Below are positions 33,354-42,794 of a stretch of 63,617 nucleotides of DNA, piece after piece. The DNA comes from Clostridiales bacterium (GTDB lineage Bacteria; Bacillota; Clostridia; Christensenellales; Aristaeellaceae), in contig SVGM01000018.1 in NCBI GenBank assembly GCA_015056365.1, forward strand, positions 1 to 63,617, written 5' to 3'. Both the position numbers and the translations under genes were made by a program. Below the pieces are notes generated by a model. The model saw only the letters and a list, made by a program, of their open reading frames with translations. It was not told the origin of the DNA and did not search any database. How positions within the stretch are numbered: position 1 is the first letter of the stretch; each line of letters begins with the position of its first letter.

Positions 33354-36300
33354 ATGGAACGTCTTTTCAACGATGGCTGGCGTTTTGTAAAACTGCCCTT
33401 TGGCAGCACGCTCGATGACGCGAAAGCTGCTGACTGGAACGCAGTTGACCTTCCTCATGACTGGCTGATAGCCCAGACCAACGATCTGTACGAAACCAGC
33501 GATGGCTGGTATCAGCGTACCTTTGCTATCGAAAACGCAGCGGACGGTTTATGCCGTCTGCTGCGTTTTGATGGCGTCTATATGGATTGCGACGTCCTTG
33601 TGAATGGTCAGGTGGTCCGTACCCATCGGTATGGCTACACTGCCTTTGACGCAGACCTGACTGCCGCCCTCAGGGACGGGGACAACACCATCATGGTGCA
33701 TATCCGCCATCAAAGTCCCAATACCCGGTGGTATTCCGGGGCGGGCATCTTCCGTGATGTAGTGCTGCATACCCTGCCCGCCCGTCATATCGTGATGGAC
33801 GGTGTGTACGCATATACGCGCAAGGACGAAAACGGCTGGTGCATGACCATCGAAACCGAGCTTACGGGTCCGGAAGGCGGCGAAAGCCTGATTCATCGCC
33901 TGCTGGATTCAGAGGGCAACTGCGTGGCGGAGGTTTGCGTGCCTGCGGTTGGTGATACCGCTGCGGCGCAGCTTAAGGTGGCGCAGCCTGCGCTGTGGAG
34001 CTGCGAGAACCCCAACTGCTATACGCTTGCAACTACCTTCGGAAACCAGACGATCCTGCAAAACGTGGGTTTTCGCACCGCTGAGCTGAATCCTGACAAA
34101 GGGTTGTTCATCAACGGTCAGCATGTCAAGCTCCACGGCGTGTGCCTGCATCAAGATCTGGGCGCGCTGGGTTCTGCCTTCAATGAAAAGGCAGCACGCC
34201 GTCAGCTGCGGCTGATGCAGGAAATGGGTGTAAATTCCCTTCGTACATCCCACAATCCCCCTGCAAAAAGGCTGATGGATCTGTGCGACGAGATGGGCAT
34301 TCTGGTGCTGGATGAATTGCTGGATATGTGGGAGAAGCCTAAGACAACCTACGACTACGCCCGCTTCTTTAGCGACTGCTGGCAGGAGGACGTGAAAAGC
34401 TGGGTGCGCCGCGACCGCAATCACCCCAGCCTTTTGATGTGGTCCATCGGCAATGAGATCGCCGATGTGAACGAGCCCCGGGGTGAAGAACTTACCCGCA
34501 TTCTCTGCGATGAAGTGCGCTTGCATGACCCCCAGCACAATGGATTCACCACCTTCGGCTCCAATTATATGCCCTGGGAAGGCGCGCAAAACTGTGCCAA
34601 GTGGGTGGACGCTGTCGGCTACAACTATGCCGAAAAGTATTACGAAGCGCATCACGCCGCGCATCCGGACTGGATCATCTACGGAAGCGAGACGTCCTCT
34701 ATGGTGTTCAGCCGAGGAATCTATCATTTCCCGGCAAGCGCCAATATCCTCTGCGATGAGGATCTGCAGTGCTCCGCTCTGTGCAACAGCGCTACCAGCT
34801 GGGGCACCAAGGATTTGCGTATCATGCTGACTGAAGATAGCAATACCGACTTCTCACTGGGGCAGTTCCTATGGACGGGTATTGACTATATCGGCGAGCC
34901 CACGCCCTATCATACCCGCAACAGTTACTTCGGCTATGTGGATACCGCCGGGTTCCCCAAGGATAGTTTCTATGCCTGCAAAGCCTTCTGGAATGACGAG
35001 CCTATGGTGCACATCGGTGTATACTGGGACTGGAATCAGGGTCAGAGGGTGGATGTGCCGGTGATGACCAACGGCGCAGCAGTAGAGCTGTTCCTCAACG
35101 GTGTTTCCCTTGGTAGAAAACCCATTGATCTCAGCGATAAAGACAATTGTATCCCGGTCTGGCAGATACCCTATCAGCCTGGCGAGCTAATTGCACGGGC
35201 CTATGACGCTGCCGGGCAGGTGATCGCAGAGGACGGCCGCCATTCCTTCGGGGATAGTGCCGCCATTGTTCTGAAAGCCGAGGACGAATATCTTCAGGCT
35301 GACGGTCAGGACATGACTTTTGTGGAGATCTCTATGATGGATGAGCACGGTTATCCGGTGGAGAACGCCGTGGACCGGGTAACGGTATCCGTAACCGGTG
35401 CAGGTAGGCTGATGGGGCTGGACAACGGCGACAGCACCGATAACGATGCATATCAGACTACCAGCCGCCGGCTGTTCAGCGGCAAGGTGCTGGCCATAAT
35501 CGCTGCTACGGACGAACCCGGCGATATCGTGGTGGAAGTCGCCTCTCCTGGCAAGGAAACCGCACGCCTTACCCTGCAGTCTGTGGCGGCGGACATGCCC
35601 GAGGGCGTTGCCTGTTGTACGGATTTTGCAAAGGCTTCCGAAGAGGACTACGCTGCCTTGGAAGGCGGTCGGGATATCCCTGTACGTCGCATCGAACTGA
35701 TTCCACGCAATGGGCTCACCATCACCCCTGGTCAGACGAAACTGACGTTTGACACCCGCTTCTTCCCCGAAAATGCCTTGGCGCAGCCTGTCAGCTTCCG
35801 GGTCACCAATGCCGCCGGCATCGACAGTCCCTGTGCTACGCTGGAGCAGGACGGCGGAAGCGTAACGGTTACCGGCAAGTTTGACGGCGAGGTTTATCTT
35901 CGGGCTACCTGCAACAATGGCTATGACCATCCCCGCATCATTTCTTTGCAGCGGCTTACCGTGGAAGGCATGGGTGAGACCGCGCTGGATCCCTACGGCT
36001 TTGTGGCGGGCGGTCTGTATGATCTGCATTACGGCGAACTGGGCGCAGGAAACGAGCACGGTGTATCCTTCGCCAGCGACCACGAAAGCATGGCTGGTTT
36101 CAGCAATGTGGATTTCGGTCTGGCTGGTTCGGATGAGATGACGCTGCCCCTGTTCACCTTCAGCGGCGCGCAGTACGATATGGAGCTGTGGCTGGGCAAC
36201 CCCCGTGAGGGCGGCGAGAAGCTGATGGACATCGCCTATCAGAAACCCAGCATCTGGAATGTGTATCAGCCCGAAACATACAAGTTGCCTCGCCGCCTCA

Positions 36301-36746
36301 CCGGTATGCAGACGCTGTGCTTCGTCATGCGAACCAAGGTGCATCTGGCCGGCTTCTCCTTTGCCCGTCAAAGCCGTGCATGGCAGACACTCTCGCCCCT
36401 TGCGGCCGATACTCTCTACGGGGATACGTTCACCAAAACCGCAGAGGGCGTTAGCGGTATCGGCAACAACGTTTCTTTCGAATACCGGGAGATGGATTTC
36501 GAAGATTCTATGCAGGCTGTGCTGGTCATCGACGGCGCAACGCCGCTGGTGGGAAATCCCATCACCATCCGCATGCAGGATGCGCAGGGGAATGAGTACA
36601 CCGAAATGGTCACCTTCACAGGCGGTAAGGGCCGCAGCGAACAACGTTTTGCCATCGCCGTGCCCAATGGCATGTGCACCGTCACATTTGTGTTCCTGCC
36701 CGGCAGCAACTTTGATTTCTATTCCTTCCGGTTTGAGAAGGCATAA
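33354..36746 (+). CDS. GH2 glycoside hydrolase (beta-galactosidase-like), multidomain
   Basis: This 1130-residue protein begins with a GH2 sugar-binding domain (DLPHDWLI, GGAG-like YSGAGIFRDVVLH), an Ig-like domain and the TIM barrel. The barrel has acid/base E368 in WSIGNEIADVNE and nucleophile E446 in YGSETSS. A DUF4982-like region and two or three beta-sandwich domains follow, ending in a roughly 130-residue carbohydrate-binding-like module. It lacks a signal peptide. Beta-galactosidase is the default family activity, but family 2 enzymes also remove arabinose-like or xylan side groups, and the operon (GH8, ABC) suggests a hemicellulose substituent. An AGGAGG site precedes ATG 33354. Confidence 0.87.
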   Translation: MERLFNDGWRFVKLPFGSTLDDAKAADWNAVDLPHDWLIAQTNDLYETSDGWYQRTFAIENAADGLCRLLRFDGVYMDCDVLVNGQVVRTHRYGYTAFDADLTAALRDGDNTIMVHIRHQSPNTRWYSGAGIFRDVVLHTLPARHIVMDGVYAYTRKDENGWCMTIETELTGPEGGESLIHRLLDSEGNCVAEVCVPAVGDTAAAQLKVAQPALWSCENPNCYTLATTFGNQTILQNVGFRTAELNPDKGLFINGQHVKLHGVCLHQDLGALGSAFNEKAARRQLRLMQEMGVNSLRTSHNPPAKRLMDLCDEMGILVLDELLDMWEKPKTTYDYARFFSDCWQEDVKSWVRRDRNHPSLLMWSIGNEIADVNEPRGEELTRILCDEVRLHDPQHNGFTTFGSNYMPWEGAQNCAKWVDAVGYNYAEKYYEAHHAAHPDWIIYGSETSSMVFSRGIYHFPASANILCDEDLQCSALCNSATSWGTKDLRIMLTEDSNTDFSLGQFLWTGIDYIGEPTPYHTRNSYFGYVDTAGFPKDSFYACKAFWNDEPMVHIGVYWDWNQGQRVDVPVMTNGAAVELFLNGVSLGRKPIDLSDKDNCIPVWQIPYQPGELIARAYDAAGQVIAEDGRHSFGDSAAIVLKAEDEYLQADGQDMTFVEISMMDEHGYPVENAVDRVTVSVTGAGRLMGLDNGDSTDNDAYQTTSRRLFSGKVLAIIAATDEPGDIVVEVASPGKETARLTLQSVAADMPEGVACCTDFAKASEEDYAALEGGRDIPVRRIELIPRNGLTITPGQTKLTFDTRFFPENALAQPVSFRVTNAAGIDSPCATLEQDGGSVTVTGKFDGEVYLRATCNNGYDHPRIISLQRLTVEGMGETALDPYGFVAGGLYDLHYGELGAGNEHGVSFASDHESMAGFSNVDFGLAGSDEMTLPLFTFSGAQYDMELWLGNPREGGEKLMDIAYQKPSIWNVYQPETYKLPRRLTGMQTLCFVMRTKVHLAGFSFARQSRAWQTLSPLAADTLYGDTFTKTAEGVSGIGNNVSFEYREMDFEDSMQAVLVIDGATPLVGNPITIRMQDAQGNEYTEMVTFTGGKGRSEQRFAIAVPNGMCTVTFVFLPGSNFDFYSFRFEKA

Positions 36747-36774
36747 GGCACACAGGATAAGGGGGCATCAGCAA

Positions 36775-37461
36775 ATGAAAGAAGCCATTCGCAAGATCGT
36801 TTTATCTTTGGGCGCAGACGTATGCGGCTTTGCATCCACGGATCGTTTTCAGGATGCACCGGCGGGCTTTGCCCCGACGGATGTATGGTCTGCCTGCAAA
36901 ACCGTGATTGCCTTCGGGATCGCATTACCGAAAGGGCTTCTGGAGGTGCCCGGCAACCTGATCTATGGCTATTTCAACAATCAGACGGCAGGACAGACCG
37001 ACCGCATTGCGCTGGAAGCAGCCCGCAAGATTGAGCGGGACTGTCAGGCAAAGGCGGTGCCTGTCCCCTGCGATGCGCCTTATGATGCATGGGATGAGGA
37101 AACCATGACCGGCACAGGCATCCTTTCCATGCGGCATGCGGCGGCGGCCTGCGGGCTGGGGCAGCCTGGCAAAAGCGGGTTGCTGCTCAATCCTACTTAC
37201 GGCAACCGGCTGACCATCGGCGTGATTCTGACCGATTTGAGCCTACCTTCGGACGACCCCTGCGAGAGTATCTGCCTTCCCGACTGTACCCGTTGCATCG
37301 ATGCATGCCCCGCAAACGCCATTCAGACGGAGGGAACCGTTCGCCAGAGCGCATGCCGCCCCAACACCTTTGGTCAAAACGCCCGCGGTTTCGCTACGGT
37401 CAATTGCAACCGCTGCCGTACGGTATGCCCTATGCGATTTGGAAAAGGAACAAACGAATAA
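36775..37461 (+). CDS. Epoxyqueuosine-reductase-like (QueG-related) 4Fe-4S protein
   Basis: This 228-residue protein has an N-terminal cobalamin-type/QueG-like domain (LGADVCGFASTDRF, VWSACKTVIAFGIALP) and a C-terminal pair of cysteine clusters. CLPDCTRCIDACPANAI supplies C-x2-C-x3-CP, and CNRCRTVCPM supplies the second set, as in bacterial ferredoxin-like domains. It is shorter than genuine QueG (about 350 residues), and closer to the short Fe-S relatives of unknown function common in Clostridia. It is the last gene of the ABC-GH8-GH2 operon, 28 nt after GH2, but its role there is not evident. The start at 36775 has GGGGG about 9 nt upstream. Confidence 0.7.
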   Translation: MKEAIRKIVLSLGADVCGFASTDRFQDAPAGFAPTDVWSACKTVIAFGIALPKGLLEVPGNLIYGYFNNQTAGQTDRIALEAARKIERDCQAKAVPVPCDAPYDAWDEETMTGTGILSMRHAAAACGLGQPGKSGLLLNPTYGNRLTIGVILTDLSLPSDDPCESICLPDCTRCIDACPANAIQTEGTVRQSACRPNTFGQNARGFATVNCNRCRTVCPMRFGKGTNE

Positions 37462-37474
37462 CCCCTTTGCATAA

Positions 37475-37509
37475 AGAGAGCCCGGATCCAAAGCGGATCC
37501 GGGCTCTCT
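37475..37509 (-). terminator. Terminator of the alpha-glucuronidase gene (and of the GH2 operon)
   Basis: A perfect 15-bp stem AGAGAGCCCGGATCC/GGATCCGGGCTCTCT with a short loop. On the minus strand the stem is followed by TTTAT; the plus strand has no T-run. Confidence 0.6.
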
Positions 37510-37527
37510 CAGTGCTACTCAGTATGC

Positions 37528-39381
37528 TCAATGATAGATCTTTCGACCCTTGGCGTCTTCCACGCCGGACATACGGTAGAAGTAATTGTTGACGATATCG
37601 CACCAGTTGCGGGCATTCACCAGCTGACGTTCCATCCGCTCTGCAACCACTTCCTTATCGGGGGAGGGCAAAGGCAGGGCTTTCAGCGTTTCAGCCATCT
37701 GCTGCACTTCTTCATAGCCCTCGAAGTGGTCGTCGTAGATCCGCTGGATCAGCGTACGGCCATCGGAGAGGACATCATCATAGCGCAGATAATGGAAGAA
37801 CAGCTTCAGATTGTCGGGGCAGTTTTTCTTGTCACCGTAGAGCTTCTGCCACTCTTCGGGATACTGCTTCACATAACCGGTACCGTTTTCGGTGCGGTCG
37901 ATGCCAACACCGTTGCGGTCTGCACGGATGTAGCAACCCCACGCGGCGTATTCATAGCCCTCCGGATTGGGGCCGTAGTGGTGATTGGGATTCACCATCC
38001 AGCAGATGCCCAGCGGCGCGGTGTACTTCTCGTAGGTGGGACGGCTGCCCATCAGCAGCTTGACCAGTGTATTCTCATCTGCTTTGGCAAAACGATAGGT
38101 CAGACGTGCCCACAGGCGAACCGCTTCCTCGGGATCGGTGGCGGGGTTCCATGCATACAGGCCGTAACTGAACAGGTTGGCAGCTGCAAAGGGATGACCG
38201 GTGTAGTTGTCATCCCGACCCAAATTGGTTACGGCAGCGATGGACATGACCTTCTCGGCAGGGAGCTGCTCGAAAAGTTCTTTCCACATGGGAGGCATGG
38301 TGTAGATATCGATCTGCTGGCCGGTATATTCCTGTGCCAGCTGCAACTCCAGTGCCAGGTTGGTCTGGGGCATGGCATAGAACTGGGGAGACACAGGTTC
38401 GCGTACCTGGAAATCGAACGGGCCGTGCTTGATCTGCAGGATCACATTGTCTTCAAACGTACCGTCCAGGTAGACATAGTGCTGGTAAGCAGCCATGGGG
38501 CGGTCGGTCTGATAATCCCGCCAGTCCTGCTGGCAGTTGTACACGAAGCAGCGCCAGATCAACATACCGCCGTGAGGCTTCAGCGCACGGGCCAGCATAT
38601 TGGCGCCATCGGCATGGTTGCGGCCATAGGTAAAGGGGCCGGGGCGATGCTCGCTGTCGGCCTTGACCAGGAAACCGGCCAGATCGGGGATGTACTTATA
38701 GACCAAAGCCGTCTGTTCCATCCACCAGTCCTGCACCTGTTGATCCAGCGGATCGGCCGTCTCGATACCATGACGAATGGGGTGGGCATAGTCGATGGAG
38801 AACATCAGACGGATGCCGTAGGGGCGCACCAGCGCAGCCAGCTCAGCCACCTGGGGCAGCCACTCTTCCTCGATAAGCTTGTGGGCAGGGTTGCGCACGT
38901 TGACATTGTTGATGCACAGCACGTTCAGCCCCACGGAGGCCAGCATGCGCGCCAGCTGACGGATGCGCGCGGGATCGTAGTCCAGCTTGCCATTCTCAAA
39001 AAACAGACTGCGTCCGGAATAGCCGCGCTCGATGTCGCCGTCGGCATTGTCCCAGCAATTGAGCATACGCAGACCGTAGAAGGGCTTCTGTACGCCTTCG
39101 GGGCAGGGCTGAGCTGCATTAAACGCCATCAAGAGGCGGTAAACGCCGTAAAGAACGCCGCTTTCGCCGCCGATGATGGTATAGGCGCCGCCCTGCTCGA
39201 CGATCTGCCAGCTTTCACCCATAGTAGCATCCACGGTGATCGACACAGCAGGAGGATTGGTAAGGGTGCTCAGGCCGGCAGCCAGTTCCGCCTCGGCAGT
39301 CTGAGAGGGGGTAACAGAGGAAACAGGCGCGTCCGCGGTGAGAAACGGAAGCCAGGTAAGATGCTTGACCGAAGTGTTCAT
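37528..39381 (-). CDS. aguA: GH67 alpha-glucuronidase
   Basis: This 617-residue enzyme removes (4-O-methyl)glucuronic acid from the non-reducing end of xylo-oligosaccharides (EC 3.2.1.139/131). GH67 signatures include GFLVKADSEHRPGPF, with the acid Glu, followed by YGRNHADGANMLA. Further on are KHGPFDFQVREPVSP, the MPQTNLALELQ segment and QEYTGQQ. No signal peptide is visible, so it works on imported aldouronic acids. ATG 39381 is best because AAGGAA is 8 nt upstream; an ATG six bases earlier is too close, and the longer frame has no site. It runs opposite the MBL-GH39 pair. The released uronate feeds UxuB/UxuA, and its promoter carries a TGTATACA core like the uxu operator. Confidence 0.94.
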   Translation of the reverse strand: MNTSVKHLTWLPFLTADAPVSSVTPSQTAEAELAAGLSTLTNPPAVSITVDATMGESWQIVEQGGAYTIIGGESGVLYGVYRLLMAFNAAQPCPEGVQKPFYGLRMLNCWDNADGDIERGYSGRSLFFENGKLDYDPARIRQLARMLASVGLNVLCINNVNVRNPAHKLIEEEWLPQVAELAALVRPYGIRLMFSIDYAHPIRHGIETADPLDQQVQDWWMEQTALVYKYIPDLAGFLVKADSEHRPGPFTYGRNHADGANMLARALKPHGGMLIWRCFVYNCQQDWRDYQTDRPMAAYQHYVYLDGTFEDNVILQIKHGPFDFQVREPVSPQFYAMPQTNLALELQLAQEYTGQQIDIYTMPPMWKELFEQLPAEKVMSIAAVTNLGRDDNYTGHPFAAANLFSYGLYAWNPATDPEEAVRLWARLTYRFAKADENTLVKLLMGSRPTYEKYTAPLGICWMVNPNHHYGPNPEGYEYAAWGCYIRADRNGVGIDRTENGTGYVKQYPEEWQKLYGDKKNCPDNLKLFFHYLRYDDVLSDGRTLIQRIYDDHFEGYEEVQQMAETLKALPLPSPDKEVVAERMERQLVNARNWCDIVNNYFYRMSGVEDAKGRKIYH

Positions 39382-39415
39382 GGTCATCGTTCCTTCCAGT
39401 GAAAAACTAAGACAA

Positions 39416-39444
39416 ATTATAACATATCTGTATACATACGGCAA
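39416..39444 (-). promoter_or_regulatory. aguA promoter with embedded GntR-operator-like core
   Basis: On the minus strand TTGCCG (39439-39444), a 17-nt spacer and a perfect TATAAT (39416-39421). The palindrome TGTATACA at 39429-39436 lies in the spacer and is the same 8-bp core as in the uxuA operator at 15761-15776. Confidence 0.65.
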
Positions 39445-39556
39445 GCAACAGGAGGGCTTTTTGGGCGGTGTTTCCCCTTGCAGAAAATGCAAAAAACTAT
39501 GCAAAATCGGCATAAAAGAAAGTTATGAAAATTTGTTTCCTAACGAAGGAGAAGCC

Positions 39557-40405
39557 ATGAATCGTGTCGAAATGGAAGGACAAACCTTTTGTTTGGAAAT
39601 CAAGAATGGAGGATTGACCATGGCAATGATGGTTCATCCGGTTTTGCCGGGTGTGTATCATTTGGCAGATACTATGGGCGTATGCCAGACGCTGCTGGTG
39701 GGGGAGAAGCAGGCGCTGCTGGTGGATGCAGGCTATGGCATCGAAAACGTTCGTCAGACAGCAGAGGAGATCACGTCTCTGCCTCTCAAGGTGATCCTAA
39801 CCCACGGCCACCACGACCATGTACTGGGTGCACGCTGGTTTTCGGAAACATGGATGTTTCCGGAGGATCAGGAAGACTTCGCAGAGTATACCGCCGAGCC
39901 TACACGGCGCAGGATCCTGAACTCTGCCAAAGCCAATGGGCTTGCGGTGGACGAACTGGAATATCTCTCCGCAGAAATCCCCACGCCCAAGCCGCTGGCA
40001 GAGCAGACAATCGGTCTGGGCGGTCTGACGGCGCAGATCATCCATGTGCCTGCGCATACCCCCGGCTCCTGTGTTGTATATGTGAAGGAGCGCAAGCTGC
40101 TGCTGACCGCTGATGACTGGAATCCCTGCACGTGGGCGTTCTTCCCCAAGGCATTGCCTGCGCAGGTGTTCCGCAGCAATGTGCGAAAGCTTTTTGAACT
40201 TCCCTTTGAGCATGTGCTGTGTTCCCACCGTACCGCTTTGTACGACAGGGCTGTGATGCAGGCATTCTTTGACGGCATGACGGACGAAGCGCTGTTGAGC
40301 GCTCCACGGGTTACGATCGGCGGTTGGGAACAGACCAACACCCATGAAGTCGTCCCCGCAGAAGGGCAGGTTTTCGTGTTCGATCGAGACAAACTTCAGT
40401 TGTAA
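39557..40405 (+). CDS. Metallo-beta-lactamase-fold hydrolase
   Basis: This 282-residue MBL-fold protein has the zinc motif THGHHDHVLGARW, an LVDAGYG strand before it, VPAHTPGSCVVY with the third His, and LLTADDWNP with the bridging Asp. CSHRTALY supplies the last His. Members hydrolyse thioesters, lactones or phosphodiesters; a lactonase or glyoxalase-like role is possible, but no substrate determinants are evident. AAGGAGAAG precedes ATG 39557. It is 18 nt upstream of the GH39 gene in a likely operon, divergent from aguA. Confidence 0.82.
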   Translation: MNRVEMEGQTFCLEIKNGGLTMAMMVHPVLPGVYHLADTMGVCQTLLVGEKQALLVDAGYGIENVRQTAEEITSLPLKVILTHGHHDHVLGARWFSETWMFPEDQEDFAEYTAEPTRRRILNSAKANGLAVDELEYLSAEIPTPKPLAEQTIGLGGLTAQIIHVPAHTPGSCVVYVKERKLLLTADDWNPCTWAFFPKALPAQVFRSNVRKLFELPFEHVLCSHRTALYDRAVMQAFFDGMTDEALLSAPRVTIGGWEQTNTHEVVPAEGQVFVFDRDKLQL

Positions 40406-40423
40406 ACTGGGAGGAGATATACC

Positions 40424-41932
40424 ATGCAAAAGCAAATCAACATCACCCCGGCAAGTAAGGCAACCTTCAACAACAACGCTGATTTCTGCGTCGGCACGGG
40501 CCGCATGGGCCTTGCGCTGCAGGAAGAGTACCAGAAGCAGCTTGCGCTGGCGCAGGAGTTGGCAGGCTTCCGTTACATCCGCGGTCACGGCCTGTTCTGC
40601 GAGGATATGAGCATCTACCAGACGGCTCCCGATGGTAAGGGCGGCTGGAAATTCGCCGGCTACAATTTCACCTATCTGGATCGCGTGGTGGACAGCTATC
40701 TCGCCAAGGGGATCCGTCCCTTCCTTGAGCTGGGCTTTATGCCGGGCGCCATTGCCAGCGGCACCCAGACCATTTTCTACTGGAAGGGCAACACCACCCC
40801 GCCCGCTAAGGACCAGGACTGGGTCGATTTGGTTCAGGCGACCCTGCGCCATCTGATTGACCGCTACTGTTACGAAGAAGTAGCCACCTGGCCCTGCGAG
40901 GTGTGGAACGAGCCCAACCTGCCCGGCTTCTGGGAGAACGCCGACAAGGACAAGTACCTGCATCTTTATGAGATCACCGCTCCTGCTGTAAAGGAAGTGC
41001 TGCCGGAGATGAAGGTGGGCGGTCCCGCTGTGTGCGGCGGCGATTCCACCCCCGGCTGGATCCGCGATTTCCTCACCTTCTGCCGCGATAAGAAGCTACC
41101 GCTGGATATGGTGACCCGTCACCTGTACATGGGCAACACCCCCGAGCGCAAGGGCCGCTATTTGTACCACACCATGCGCACCGTGGACAGCATCATCGAG
41201 GAAGCCGAGGGCACCCGCGCCATCATCGACAGTTTCCCCGAGTTCAAGGGCATGGAGCTGCACGTAACGGAGTTCAACACCTCCTACAATCCCTTCTGTC
41301 CCATCCACGACACCAACCTGAACGCGGTACTCACCGCGGGTCTGCTGTCCCGGTTGGGCGATACCTGCGCCTCCTATTCCTACTGGACCTTTGGCGATGT
41401 GTTCGAAGAAGGCGGCGTTCCGTCCCGTCCCTTCCACGGCGGTTTCGGCATGATTGCCAATCAGCTTATCGTCAAGCCTACCATGTGGACCTTCGCCTTT
41501 TTCAACAACCTGAAGGGCGAGCCTGTCTACCGTGACGAGAATATGGTGTTGGTACGCCGCGAGGACGGCAGCTATCAGGGCGTGGCGTGGAATATCTGTC
41601 AGGAAAACCGCAAGCCGGTTACGCTGGATGTGAATTTGCCCCTTGCCGGCAAGTATGTGCTGATGCAGCGCATTGTGGACGAAGAATGCTGCAATCCCGT
41701 CAAGGCGTGGCACGAGATGGGCGAGCCTGCTTCCCTCAACCGGGAGCAGCTCCAGTTCCTTAAGGACGCCGGTCAGCCCCTGTGCAAGACCAGCACGCTG
41801 GAGAGCGCCGCTGACCAGCTTAGCTTTGCAGTGGAACTGAAGGAGAATGCACTGATCCAGTTTACTGTCACCAAGGCCGAAGGCCAGTCCGATGAAGGTT
41901 ACGAGTACCAGTGGTATGTGGAGCACGCCTGA
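40424..41932 (+). CDS. xynB: GH39 beta-xylosidase
   Basis: This 502-residue family 39 retaining enzyme has the acid/base Glu in CEVWNEPNLPGFW (about E163) and the nucleophile in ELHVTEFNTSYN (about E283). FRYIRGHGLFCEDM near the N-terminus and SYWTFGDVFEEGGVP are also hallmark GH39 segments. It would release xylose from short xylo-oligosaccharides in the cytoplasm, completing the set with GH8 and GH67. AGGAGATAT precedes ATG 40424. Family 39 also contains alpha-L-iduronidases, but the bacterial length and motifs favour xylosidase. Confidence 0.9.
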   Translation: MQKQINITPASKATFNNNADFCVGTGRMGLALQEEYQKQLALAQELAGFRYIRGHGLFCEDMSIYQTAPDGKGGWKFAGYNFTYLDRVVDSYLAKGIRPFLELGFMPGAIASGTQTIFYWKGNTTPPAKDQDWVDLVQATLRHLIDRYCYEEVATWPCEVWNEPNLPGFWENADKDKYLHLYEITAPAVKEVLPEMKVGGPAVCGGDSTPGWIRDFLTFCRDKKLPLDMVTRHLYMGNTPERKGRYLYHTMRTVDSIIEEAEGTRAIIDSFPEFKGMELHVTEFNTSYNPFCPIHDTNLNAVLTAGLLSRLGDTCASYSYWTFGDVFEEGGVPSRPFHGGFGMIANQLIVKPTMWTFAFFNNLKGEPVYRDENMVLVRREDGSYQGVAWNICQENRKPVTLDVNLPLAGKYVLMQRIVDEECCNPVKAWHEMGEPASLNREQLQFLKDAGQPLCKTSTLESAADQLSFAVELKENALIQFTVTKAEGQSDEGYEYQWYVEHA

Positions 41933-41961
41933 TCTGCGTTGCGCGGTTCCATTCATATAGC

Positions 41962-41993
41962 AAAACGCCCTTCCCGTTTGGGGAGGGCGTTTT
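41962..41993. terminator. Bidirectional terminator between GH39 and the SDR gene
   Basis: The stem AAAACGCCCTTCCC/GGGAGGGCGTTTT has T4 on either strand, so it can end both convergent genes. Confidence 0.8.
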
Positions 41994-42012
41994 ATGCGGT
42001 CACAATTGCAAA

Positions 42013-42729
42013 TCACCAGGGATATTCTTCACCGGCATAGGTCACGAAGATGGGACCTTCCTTGTCACAGCGCTTTTCTTCAAACAGAAGGCGCATGGTT
42101 TCTGCGTGCTCGTAGGGATCGAATGGGGCCTTGGCATTGCCCGGATTGGTACGCACCCAGCCGGGGTGCACGCAGATGATATTCAGCTTGGGATCATCCT
42201 TGAACTTGTTATGCAGGGTCTTGGTGGCCATGTTCAGGGCTGCCTTAGCCATGCCGTAATCGATGTAGGTGGTGCGGTAGCAAGCGCCGATGCTGCCGGC
42301 CTCAGAGGAAATATTCACGATAAGGGCGGTTCCTTCGGATTTGCGAAGCAGAGGCAGGAAGGCCTTGATGACGCGCAGCGGGCCAACGGTCGCCACATTG
42401 AGGGCGGGCATGACCGTATCCAGATCAAAATCCTCCAACTCCTTATTGATATCGGGGGAGGTGGTCACGGCATTGTTGATGATCAGATCCAGGCAAGGGA
42501 CCAGCTGTGCTGCTTTTTCTGCAGCGGCGTTGACCGACTCGGTGCTGCCGATATCCATGGTGAGGATGCTCAGGGTATCGGGATATTGGGCCTGCAGGTT
42601 TTCCAGCGCAGGGGAGGGCTTGCGGATGGTGGCGATCACATGGTCGCCCTGCTCCAGATAGCGGCGTACAAAATTGAATCCCAGTGCCATCTCACGGCCC
42701 GTGCCGGTGATCAGAACGTGTTGTTTCAT
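42013..42729 (-). CDS. SDR-family NAD(P)-dependent oxidoreductase
   Basis: This 238-residue short-chain dehydrogenase has an unusual nucleotide motif LITGTGREMALGFN in place of TGxxxGxG, then DLIINNAV, VNISSEAGSIG with the catalytic Ser, and YIDYGMAKAALN with Tyr-x3-Lys. CVHPGWVRTN is also standard. The substrate is unknown. AAGGAG precedes ATG 42729. It lies 65 nt downstream of the ABC exporter gene on the same strand, so it may be cotranscribed with it. Confidence 0.85.
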   Translation of the reverse strand: MKQHVLITGTGREMALGFNFVRRYLEQGDHVIATIRKPSPALENLQAQYPDTLSILTMDIGSTESVNAAAEKAAQLVPCLDLIINNAVTTSPDINKELEDFDLDTVMPALNVATVGPLRVIKAFLPLLRKSEGTALIVNISSEAGSIGACYRTTYIDYGMAKAALNMATKTLHNKFKDDPKLNIICVHPGWVRTNPGNAKAPFDPYEHAETMRLLFEEKRCDKEGPIFVTYAGEEYPW

Positions 42730-42794
42730 TTTGTTTCTCTCCTTATTGCGTCATCGGTTTTTGTGGTCCAGGCACCGTTGTGCCCTTGGAAGCA

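Noticed and set aside
35000..35040. GTGTATACT-like sequence in GH2 coding DNA, considered as another uxu operator
   Set aside because: It is asymmetric, inside a coding region and not near a promoter; the same holds for TGTGTATATACG near 52796.
36259..36774. Extended N-terminus of the QueG-like protein reaching into GH2
   Set aside because: The extra 170 codons are antisense-like low-complexity in a different frame of GH2; ATG 36775 has a ribosome-binding site and begins the conserved domain.
37531..39402. Plus-strand 623-codon frame over aguA
   Set aside because: Antisense shadow; the minus strand has unmistakable GH67 motifs.
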